Source: Paraescarpia echinospica (Eukaryota > Annelida > Polychaeta > Sabellida > Siboglinidae). Taken from it: a stretch of DNA of 64,000 nucleotides. Position numbers and translations under genes: made by a program. A model generated the notes under the pieces. It was not told where the DNA came from, made no database searches, and saw nothing but the letters and a program-made list of their open reading frames with translations. Shown here piece after piece: positions 46,495 through 55,465 of the stretch (position 1 is its first letter; every line of letters starts with the position of its first letter). The stretch spans positions 38,170,868 to 38,234,867 of the forward strand of contig CM034544.1 of the NCBI GenBank assembly GCA_020002185.1, given 5' to 3'.

Positions 46495-47750
46495 TGTGCA
46501 CTCACGTATTGAACAGTTTTGTGCCATAGTTGACAATAATTCAAAATAACTGACACATATCGTCGCGTAGGAACTGCAAATAGGCTACGTGGATTCCACG
46601 AGAGTGACGAGGGTAGAGTTAAGTGTACTGAGATAATAAACATTCTACGCAAAAATCTCCCCTTCATTAATGCTTCCTCGTTATTAAAATAAATAGTATC
46701 CAAAAATGCTCTGATCTGATTCATACTTTTAAAGAAGAAATATAAACATAATAGAGAAGGGTATGTAGCTACACGCCGCGCTATGTAGAAACGAGCCTTT
46801 GTCGTTTTCCACATACACCGCGATTGAATATAATCAGTTCCCTAACAAAACAAGAATTACAGTAAGATTTACAGTTTAAAAGAACACAAATAACTGTATC
46901 GGGTAATTAAACTTCAGCTGACTGACACCTGTTTACTCGAAAACTGTTTGTAAAAAAATGTCACTGCTGACATTCTCAAAAGGTGTGACTTTTTTATTTC
47001 ACATATAGAGGGTGATCCATTTTGAAATATCAACGGACGCATAAAAAACAGTTTTGTGTTCATGACATTTTTTTTCTTGTTTGGCTTCCAATGTTTTCAC
47101 GATAACATTCGAAACGAAAAACATGTCCAAAATCTGGAATCGCCCACACATTGTCTAAGTATAAAATAGGGGAACTAAACGTGCCTGGGCTTATGGATGT
47201 TAAAAGTACATCAAAGAGCGAGTCGAGAGACAAGGGCACTTTAGCGAACACGTAAAGACGTCGTCAAAACTGCGCTAAACTTAGCATCTTAGTCAAAAAA
47301 GGTAAATGTAAAGATTAGTTTATGCTGAACATTAATTTATATACTGCACAACAATATTTGTTCTGTACATTTTGCAGTTTCAAGTGTTAACTTTTGTATT
47401 CTAGTGCTTAACATGAAGTTAAAGGTGCTGTGACATATTATTTGTATTGCTAGATTGCCAAGAAAAAAAAAATATATAATTTTATTAATAAAAACAAACT
47501 TCGCTTTTAATGACAGATCTTCTGGGATTTGTCAATTGTGTAGCACGTATTCATTAATTACGTTTAAATAAGTGTTGTTATCCATAATATAACTTTCTAA
47601 TAAGTTAACAGAGTATTTCATTAAATTTAATTTCTAGCCGGCGGGATACAGTATCAATTGCATGTATAACTTATTTATTCCCAAATTGATATGTATTTAT
47701 ATTTGAGTATTACTCTGTTTTCATAATTAAATGTACTTTTCCATGCTACA
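46495..47750. other. No gene recognised
   Basis: AT-rich. No supported feature other than lying upstream of the possible signal-peptide exon at 47758. Confidence 0.35.
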
Positions 47751-47757
47751 TTCCAAA

Positions 47758-47821
47758 ATGTCGGTTGTCGCCATTGCAAGTTGTCTGTGCTTGTCAGCAT
47801 TGAGCATCACCATATCCGCGG
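47758..47821 (+). CDS. Possible first exon encoding a signal peptide
   Basis: An ATG opens 21 codons that read as a hydrophobic secretory signal (SVVAIASCLCLSALSITISA). They are followed at once by G|GTGAGG, a good 5' splice site. It could be the first exon of the lysozyme-like gene downstream (49683-50395), but an exon carrying the first Cys pairs is not found between them and the phases do not join directly to 49683. It is a candidate only. Confidence 0.35.
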
Positions 47822-48426
47822 GTGAGGGCTACTGGTCGGCGGTTCTCGCGACCTGGGAACACACAAAATACACGTAACATTATGAGCAATCGATTTTCTA
47901 TGATCTATAGTGGACCTAAAACAGAACTGGGCAAACACGTCTGCTCATTAGAAGTAAGTGTAAGACCGGGTCGAACGACAAAGACACTTCTTTGTGAGTC
48001 CTTTGGCCGACGCGAGAACGTCGTCGAATCTGCGGTGAAGTTTGCTTCTCAAGCGATACAGGTAAATATGTAGTTTCAGTACTGAATTTATCTTCGTGTA
48101 TTGTACAACATATACGAGAACATTATTCAATTTGAAATCATACGTTAACTATTGTTTGTACATAAAAAATAAAACAAATAAGACATACTTGTTATGTGGC
48201 AAAGTTGCCACGGAAGAATATAAACGAAACCTTCGCGTGACTTAGACAAATAATGCTCTTCTTAAATTGCCGATCTTGTGAGATTTAAAAATAGAAGTAC
48301 AGAAGATACAACAGTAGGATGTTTACTATTGATGAAGTGTGAGCCAACGGGGCGTATATTGACATAAGTTTCTTGTCGTAGAGGTGGTTGTAATGGTGAC
48401 AACGCCGATGACGACAACGACGATTG

Positions 48427-48452
48427 GTATTGTTATTATTATTATTATACTA
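48427..48452. repeat. (ATT)n short microsatellite
   Basis: TATTGTTATTATTATTATTA run, minor. Confidence 0.8.
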
Positions 48453-48564
48453 AGGTAACGATAACTATTTCATTTACTTATCCCAGTGTGAACTGTTTAA
48501 AATGTATATCCGCAAGGTAAGTGAACGATGATCATTTTTCAACTGAACCATTTTAGTCCGTTGG

Positions 48565-49113
48565 TTGTCGTTGTTATTATTGTTGATACCACTGTTGTTG
48601 TTATTGTTGATACCACTGTTGTTGTTATTGTTGATACTACTATTGCTGTTGTTATTGTTGATACCACTGTTGCTGTTGTTGTTATTGTTGATACCACTGT
48701 TGCTGTTGTTGATATTGTTGATACCACTGTTGCTGTTGATGTTATTGTTGATACCACTGTCGCTGTTGTTGTTATTGTTGATACCACTGTTGATGTTGTT
48801 GTTATTGTTGATACCACTGTTGTTGTTGTTATTGTTGATACCACTGTCGCTGTTGTTGTTATTGTTGATACCACTGTTGATGTTGTTGGTATTGTTGATA
48901 CCACTGTTGCTGTTGTTGATATTATTGATACCACTGTTGCTGTTGTTGATATTGTTGTTTTTATTGTTGGTGTTGTTGTTGTTGTTGTTGGTGGTGGAAG
49001 TGGTGGTGGTGCTGCTGCTGCTGCTGCTGCCGCTACTGCCGCTACTGCCGCTACTGCCGCTACTGCCGCTACTGCCGCTACTGCCGCTACTGCCGCTGCT
49101 GCTGCTGATACTG
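48565..49113. repeat. Long GTT-rich minisatellite passing into (CTGCCGCTA)n
   Basis: Variable 24-30-bp units built from ATTGTTGATACCACTGTTG repeat about 14 times, then (GTT)n, (GGT)n, (GCT)n and a 9-bp CCGCTACTG array at about 49027-49092. All three forward frames and two reverse frames stay open because the units are multiples of three. The apparent Asn-, Val-, Leu- or Ser-Gly-rich proteins are artefacts. Confidence 0.93.
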
Positions 49114-49682
49114 GTGTTGTAGAACACGTTTTATGTTTCATAGCTACACCAAGTAACATGTTACCCAAACTGTTCAGTATCATGTATACCGACGTGGATC
49201 AGCGGATATATGTTATACAATCACTGACAATTTGTCCACCAGATCGAAGATTGTCATGTATCATTATATCGTATGAATCATTTAAATATATTATGGAAAT
49301 TGCTATTAGGCCTGTTATTGTGGTCAACATTTAGTGTATTACCTTTATCAAAAGCATGTAGTTTGAGTAAACAAATTGTATTGTCTTGGATCGTGTAAGC
49401 ATGATATGTCAGGTACATGCATTACTCAAACACTGCATATCGGGGTCAAAATAAACGTTCTTATTCTTGTTCTTCTAGTTGATGCATTACTCAAACAGTA
49501 CCCGAAGCAATGCCCTTTCTTCCTATAAAAAACTTCGGACAGCGCGTTTGTTAGTAGAATATACGTACGTCATTTTTTCACATCTTGTGATATCGTATAG
49601 TGATAATACTGCCAATACTCCTATCAAATTCTGCTATTTCTCTTTCACTCGAAACGACAAACAATACGTTATTACATAACAG

Positions 49683-50012
49683 GAGAGCGAATGTAACAAA
49701 GCGTGCCGTGGCGGTGCCTGCGGGTACTACCGCGTCACGTGGAGATATTAGGTGAACTGCGACCGACCTGGTGGATGTACGTACTACAAACTGCCCCTCA
49801 TTCTTGCCTACATTTGCGTGTTATCGCCACTATACCTGTATATTACACCTGGCGAAGTATACCACTGACAACTTCCACTATTTATCAGGGTGTGAGCCTG
49901 TAACTAAGTGGTGGTGCATGCATGCGTTATGTATGTGTGCATGTGTGTGTACGTGCGTGCATGCGTGTGTGTGCCTGTTTATGTATGCGTGCGTGTGTAT
50001 GTGGGGGTGCAC

Positions 50013-50053
<41 letters not shown>

Positions 50054-50395
50054 GTGCGTGTACATGTACGAACGTGCATGCTTGCGCATCCTTCAATAAA
50101 CTTTCCACAAACGTCTATTTTTAGAACGTAAACATTTACGACGATCGAGAGACGGACCAACTACTTGTGTACATCTCTCCCGGTGTTATTTTCCTCAGCG
50201 TACACAGCCTTCGTCCGCAACAAGGCCTGCTCCAAGAAGTGTGTTATTGCCTACATAAATCACTTCGTGGACCCTATCCAGGCTTGCGAGTTCTGCGCCT
50301 AAACAAACATTGGCGGCCCGCGGAGCAGGTATACGTGGCGCGCTACCAGGAAAAGGTCAAAGTTGACCAAACATGGGGTGTTTTTGAGTTGCCCG
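49683..50395 (+). pseudogene. Invertebrate-type (i-type) lysozyme, two exons, with nonsense mutations
   Basis: Exon 49683-49776 follows an AG acceptor and reads ESECNKACRGGACGYYRV, then WRY-stop-VNCDRPGG. Exon 50199-50395 follows a pyrimidine tract ending in CAG and reads YTAFVRNKACSKKCVIAYI, then QACEFCA-stop-TNIGGP and a final LSCP. The donor GTACGT at 49777 and the acceptor join in the same phase (T|CG). The CGYYxI-x-x-YWxDC-x-x-PG, CxxxCVxxY and CExxA-x-x-x-GGP pattern is that of i-type lysozymes (destabilases), secreted glycosidases that cut bacterial peptidoglycan. The Trp in YW is TAG (49749) and a second stop is TAA (50300). The catalytic Glu of the first motif is present, but the catalytic Asp region is shortened and lacks it. 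It is most likely a pseudogene. An upstream exon with the first CxxCxC cluster was not found. Confidence 0.72.
49921..50052. repeat. (GT)n microsatellite in lysozyme intron
   Basis: Imperfect GTGTGCAT units passing into about 17 pure GT units. It lies between the two lysozyme exons. Confidence 0.93.
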
Positions 50396-50513
50396 TGAAT
50401 GCCGTTTCGAGAGAAGACGGTAATCTAGCAGGTAGAAATTACATCGATCTTGACTAGAAATAAGTAATTCAATTTGTCCATTTCAACATGTTGTCGTGAC
50501 TGCCGTATCGGCT

Positions 50514-50530
50514 GTTATTTAATAAAGTCA
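50514..50530 (+). terminator. Candidate polyadenylation signal of lysozyme pseudogene
   Basis: AATAAA about 125 bp after the last lysozyme codon, the expected place for a retained 3' end. Confidence 0.45.
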
Positions 50531-50939
50531 GTGATGTAAGCATTTCGACTTGTTAACCGTTTTTGTCCCACGCCTGCAAGCAAGATTCAGTCAGATGACT
50601 TAGGTGTTTGATGTCCGCAAGACCATGACTAGTTGTTTCCAGTATTGACAATGTTGTATACAACTTAAACTTCATTGACATGTTGGTGTAAAACTACACC
50701 AACACACACAATCTGCTGCAGGAAACTCTTCGACCAGTTGTAGTAAAAACATGTGCCAGATTTCGATCAGAACTGCTGCTGTTCTTCCGCTTGAAGTGGG
50801 CGATATAAGGGCATTTTGGTATAAATTAGAATCTCCATAGGCGTTCCATTCGTTTTCAAAATTTAAGCTAGTTGTGCTATGTACAGACATTCAAATTAAA
50901 ACGTATTGTGTGAATTATCCGTAAATCTGTAAATTTACG

Positions 50940-51826
50940 AACGCTCAATGACGCTTTGCGATTGTGACTGTTGGTGTATATAGAGCGACGCCTTGATGCT
51001 TGATGTAATAATCCCTTTACAGCTGTTCACAGCTAAACTGGGATTTGTGCGGTGCGTAACATCAGGGCAGTCGAATAAAAAGGAAAAAAAATAGTGTAGA
51101 AAAATTTTCAAAACAAAGAAAGAAAAACAACGAAAAATAAACAAAAGCGCGGATAAAAACAAGTAGTGCACTATATACATCAGTTTGTAGCTTTAGAGGA
51201 TGTGGACGCCATGCAAGGTGGCTGGCATGGCGACACACAGGAAGGCTGGCAATGTTGGCGTGATGTGTAAAACAGCAGATGGTGGTAGTCTGTTCCATAT
51301 GGCTACTACTGTTGGTATATTTAAACGGATGGTCGATTCTGTTGGAGATATGTGTGGCGTGCTGGAAACATGACGGAGAGCTGATGGTGACCATGTGGTA
51401 GTGGATTTTGTAAAACATTGATGCTTTTTGAATGAGACGACCTGTGTGGAGCGAGTCCCAGTTGAGTTTGTTTATGAGTGGTTTAATATGTGTTTCTTTT
51501 CAGTAGTTGGAGCAGATGAATCTTGCAGCATTTCTTTGGATTTGTTCTATGCGATTAATTAAAGTTGCTGTGTTGGGATTCTAGAATTCACTGGCATATT
51601 CAATTTGTGGTCGGACAAGGGTTTGGTAAGTTTTCTCTTTGACATTTTGTGAGCAAGGTAACAGTGGTCTTCTTAAGAGTCCAAGTGTGCGGGTGGCTTT
51701 CGTGGTTATTTTGGAGCAGTGGTCGTTCCATCTTAGGTCATGTGATGCCGTGTGGACCCTTTGTTTTCCTAAGCTCATACGATGCGGCTTTTTGGTATAT
51801 GCAATTGCTTTGTAAATTATGGTCAC
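50940..51826 (-). mobile_element. LINE 3' fragment (RT C-terminus)
   Basis: Minus-strand reading: DLRWNDHCSKITTKATRTLG, LLRRPLLPCSQNVKEKTYQT and LVRPQIEYASEFWNPNT, then frame changes to ASMFYKIHYHMV and ISNRIDHPFKYTN. This is the thumb and C-terminal region of a CR1/Rex-like LINE. The 5' part is missing and the frame breaks near 51580 and 51240, which is typical of 5' truncation followed by decay. Confidence 0.82.
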
Positions 51827-51829
51827 CGT

Positions 51830-52500
51830 GGCTTAATATCCAAATCCAATGTCCATGGAACTTCACTGAATTGTGTAGATTGGCGTGCTCAATTAGTTGG
51901 AAGATAAATATTAAAATCCAAACCCCATAACATTGATCCCAAGGCCAAGGATTCCAAACTAGACCTATATTTAGTCGTAAGCTGACGAATATATCCCAAC
52001 GTTTACTCACTTGTTGCACATTATGCACAGTGTTGATCTTACATGAACACACGTACATGTATGGGGAGTGCCTCTTTCTTCAAAGGCCTACTGTTGAACG
52101 CTTCAACATTCCGTTGTACTAACAACGTACATGCGCATGTAACCGCGGGATACTAACACATTCGTTTGCTTCAATGTAGGCCCTATTATCCTTGTCCGAA
52201 ACCCCCTTGCCTGTGGGAGCCCTCTTGGGACACGGGGCAAACTCTGGAACGGCCGTCCGATATGTCCGTATAGGTTGTTGGACCTAGAGACAGGCAGACA
52301 CACATACGTTTCGTTCTATTAATATTAATTTGTTTGTGTACGCGTTAACTATAATGATAGTTGGCAACAAATATCAGTAATGCATTGTTATTACACATGC
52401 TTTTGAAATTATTTTGCAATGCTATTTATTTAATACCCTCGTAGCTTCGACATTAACGGATTCATTATTTTTACTCATTTGTACTCGATGCCACAAGATG
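51830..52500. other. No gene recognised
   Basis: No supported feature. Confidence 0.35.
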
Positions 52501-52504
52501 GCAC

Positions 52505-52585
52505 CACCCATAACATTACATAACATAACATAGCATAACATTGCATAGTAGAGCATAGAACAGCATAGCATAGCATAACATTATA
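52505..52585. repeat. (CATAA/CATAG)n minisatellite
   Basis: Imperfect pentamer array ACATAACATA, then GCATAGCATA, about 15 units. Confidence 0.9.
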
Positions 52586-52589
52586 ATAT

Positions 52590-53305
52590 TTATTGCTTAT
52601 TTAACGAAGATCGTTTTTACAACACGCTCTTTATTTCTATATGGATAACATCGTAACTATACGGCTCGATTTTAACAACGTGGTTGATCACGTATACAGT
52701 TTCCTTCCAGAACAATACTTTGATCAACTGCTATATATTTCTGTGTTGAACTTTAACGATCGCTAATCAGCCGCTGATTCACTTATTCAATCAGATCACA
52801 AGCCAGTGCTTCCACCTGGTGCATATGAATGAACATCAGCGTAATCAAGAACGAGCTCAAAGTAGTCCACACACCGTATTTGTGATCAGTGTCAACAATA
52901 AATACTCAGATTATACAACTACAATACTGTAATACAAAACAGCATGCAATACACGAATTAGTCAAAGTCAAACAATGAATAATTTCCAAAACGTTATGCT
53001 AGTAATTTAAAACAGCCTCTACAATAAGGAACCGAAAAAAAAGTAGCCAACAGAGGGCTCCACTTAACGCACATTCAATCGTGCAAATGAGTCCACTGGT
53101 TTTTCTGGGAGAAGTTAATTTAAATTACTAAATACTGCAACAGGAATTCACAGCACATAAAAATACGTAAACCCAACAGCACACAATGTTATGTCCAGAA
53201 TGTCTTGCAGTCGGTTTACTAAACATGATGCATTATTTTGTCACATTCATCGAAACAGGTTGGCTGTGGTAGCCAGGGAGACAGCAGCGACCAACAGACG
53301 ACATC
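52590..53305. other. No gene recognised
   Basis: No supported feature up to the hAT-like target duplication. Confidence 0.35.
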
Positions 53306-54283
53306 GCTTAGATCATTGCTTCTCAACCTTTTTCATGTCGCTCGAATCTCGTGGTACACAATTTTGCCAATGTGTATTCTATAAATTTTTCTATAATTAT
53401 AACCCAGAAGCACCCAGAAGCAATAAAATGACAAATTATTCCATTTTGAACTATTACGAACGAGCGCCTCTCTTGAGAACAAAGGCGCTGATCGAACTGC
53501 AAGACCAAGGCTCATTAGACCTGACCACATGCTGTTCTTGATATATATATATCAATGTTCAGAAGCTCTCTTCACAAACGTGTTTTGCTGAAAATGGTAG
53601 CAAATGCATCAACATCATGATCAACTGCATCAAATATGCGTCCATAAACACATCAGAAAAAGCTCATTGGTTCCATCAACTTCGAGGCTATATTTTGCGG
53701 AGATAGATCGTAGAAATTGGTGGTGCAGAAAAGTTAATAAACAAGTGGAATTCCTGATTGATAAGTATTATTCTTGCCTTAATATCATTCATAAAGTTGC
53801 AATAAACATATATTGAGTAGCAGTTGTGCTTAAAGTTAGTTAGTTATAGTATTTTAGAATACCTTAGTATAGTGAGTGATAATAGGGTAACTCACTTAGG
53901 CTTCGATAATTTGTAAACAAGATTTAACAAACCTGATTATGTGGTAGAATATATAGGAGATAAAGTAACAACCATCAAACTACTTACATAAGATAATATC
54001 TGTGTAAGCCTGTACTTGCTAGATATTTTGATTAGGTAGCATTGTTGTTAAAATTAAGCAAGGGCGATAGTCGGGCGGCGTAACCTAAATAAATAAAGCA
54101 GCCTAACGTAACGTAATTGATTGTATTTAAATTAGGTCACTACCGGTAATGTTAGCGTTCGTGTCAGGATAAATAGTTGGCTGTGTAATTGAAATTTGTA
54201 ACCTAAAGTGTGCTGTAGTACACAGGAAACAGTCTTTATAAAGACTAAGTTAGTTAAGTTATTAAATAAATTCTGATCGGGAT

Positions 54284-55465
54284 ATGGCGCCTTGCAAGCG
54301 GCAAGTCAAGGCAAAGCGACACTTGGTGTGCGATCACTGCCACAGCTGGGTAGATTTTGCATTGTCCGGCTGTGGGAAGTCATGGGCAGAAACCATGGAG
54401 GAAGGATTCACCTTTCAGTGCATTGGGTGTTGGAAGGTGGAGTGTCTGCAGAAGGAGATAGTTAGGTTGACAGATATTGTGAAGGAGGCAGGTCGAATGG
54501 AGAGAGACGACAGGGAGAGAGGTGAGAATACTGCAAGACTGAAGGAGAATAGCAGTGGCAAGAAAACTGAGGAAAGGAGATTGAGAGGAGGGAAGGTGAT
54601 TGGAGGGGAAGAAATTGGAAAATCGACAACAGAAAACGTGACAAGCGTGAAGGTGACAGGGAAGAAAGTGACCGTAGAGAAGGAGGGAGGGAAGATGGGA
54701 AGGGAGAGGAGAGACGAAAACGAGATGGGACGAACGAAGAAGGGACGAAAGGAAGTGAGAGAAAATGTGATAGAAGAGAAGTCGATAAAAGGGAAGGTGA
54801 CAAGAGAAAAAGCGACAGGAAAGAATGGATCGGAAGAGAATGTGACAGGAGAGAAGACGACAGGGGGGAAAGACAACAAGCAGACAGATGCAAACCGAAG
54901 AAGGAGCTATTCTAAGGCAGTGATAGAGGGGGCAATGAGGAAAGAGAGGGTGTTTATGGGCTACTCCATTATGAGAAAGACGGACAAGGCACTGAGCAAG
55001 GGGAAGGACATCGTTGTTTGTTTACCGGGGGCTAGGATTGAACATGTAACTGACAGGGTAGAGAAGGTATTGGGACATGGCAAGGGGGGGTCTATACTGG
55101 TACATATAGGAACAAATAATGCAGACAGGGAGGGAACAACTGCGATAGTACAGAAGTATAGACAGTTAGTGAGGAAGCTACAGAAGACGAGAGTTGAACA
55201 GTTTATTCTGTCAGGAATTTTGCCAGTAATGGGAGGAAGGGGGGCAACGTATAGAAACTGTAAAAGGATGGCGATCAACGCACTAGTTGAGCAGATGTGT
55301 GACGAAGAGGGGGTGGGATTCACAGATTTATGGGGATACTTTGTTGGGAGGGAAGATATGTACATGAGAGATGGCCTCCATCTTAGTGGAAAGGGGGCAG
55401 CAGTTTTCTCAGAGAACCTGCTGCGATCTGTTGACAGTGGGACAGGTTGTATCTATTTAAACTAG
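54284..55465 (+). CDS. CR1 ORF1: zinc finger + SGNH esterase-like protein
   Basis: 393 residues, uninterrupted. The N-terminal PHD-like zinc finger has Cys16, Cys19, Cys30, Cys46, Cys49 and Cys54 with neighbouring His20. A long Lys/Glu-rich charged region (65-200) probably binds RNA or forms a coil. The esterase-like domain spans about 220-390, with CLPGARIEH (246-254), GTNN (276-279) and RDGLHLSGKG (362-371, Asp363 and His366 of the catalytic set). The nucleophile block is MGYS (Ser228) where copy A has MGDS, so the Asp is replaced by Tyr while Ser is kept. ATG 54284 is used because it sits at the same place in all three copies (MAPCKRQ). CR1 ORF1 proteins of this build coat element RNA; the esterase substrate is not known. 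The gene ends UUUAAAC-UAG and overlaps ORF2 in the -1 frame. Confidence 0.92.
   Translation: MAPCKRQVKAKRHLVCDHCHSWVDFALSGCGKSWAETMEEGFTFQCIGCWKVECLQKEIVRLTDIVKEAGRMERDDRERGENTARLKENSSGKKTEERRLRGGKVIGGEEIGKSTTENVTSVKVTGKKVTVEKEGGKMGRERRDENEMGRTKKGRKEVRENVIEEKSIKGKVTREKATGKNGSEENVTGEKTTGGKDNKQTDANRRRSYSKAVIEGAMRKERVFMGYSIMRKTDKALSKGKDIVVCLPGARIEHVTDRVEKVLGHGKGGSILVHIGTNNADREGTTAIVQKYRQLVRKLQKTRVEQFILSGILPVMGGRGATYRNCKRMAINALVEQMCDEEGVGFTDLWGYFVGREDMYMRDGLHLSGKGAAVFSENLLRSVDSGTGCIYLN
55456..55462 (+). promoter_or_regulatory. Candidate -1 ribosomal frameshift heptamer (UUUAAAC)
   Basis: In the ORF1 frame the codons are TAT TTA AAC TAG, which gives U_UUA_AAC just before the stop. This is the X_XXY_YYZ slippery form known from coronaviruses. 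A -1 slip enters ORF2 (CTA GAT TCG). The heptamer is kept in copy A (31385-31391, minus). Downstream I see only a weak GCCU/AGGC hairpin, so the stimulator is uncertain. Confidence 0.6.

Noticed and set aside
47822..48073. Open frame reading through a possible 5' splice site after ATACAG
   Set aside because: No known motif, and it lacks the Cys clusters expected of a missing lysozyme exon.
48474..49334. Asn-rich, Val-rich, Leu-rich and Thr/Ala-rich open frames up to 268 codons
   Set aside because: Every frame stays open because the repeat unit is a multiple of three, so none is supported as a gene.
54415..54893. Minus-strand Ser/Leu/Pro-rich frames over CR1 ORF1
   Set aside because: Shadow frames caused by the Lys/Glu-rich coding bias of ORF1 on the plus strand; the same frames appear over copy A.
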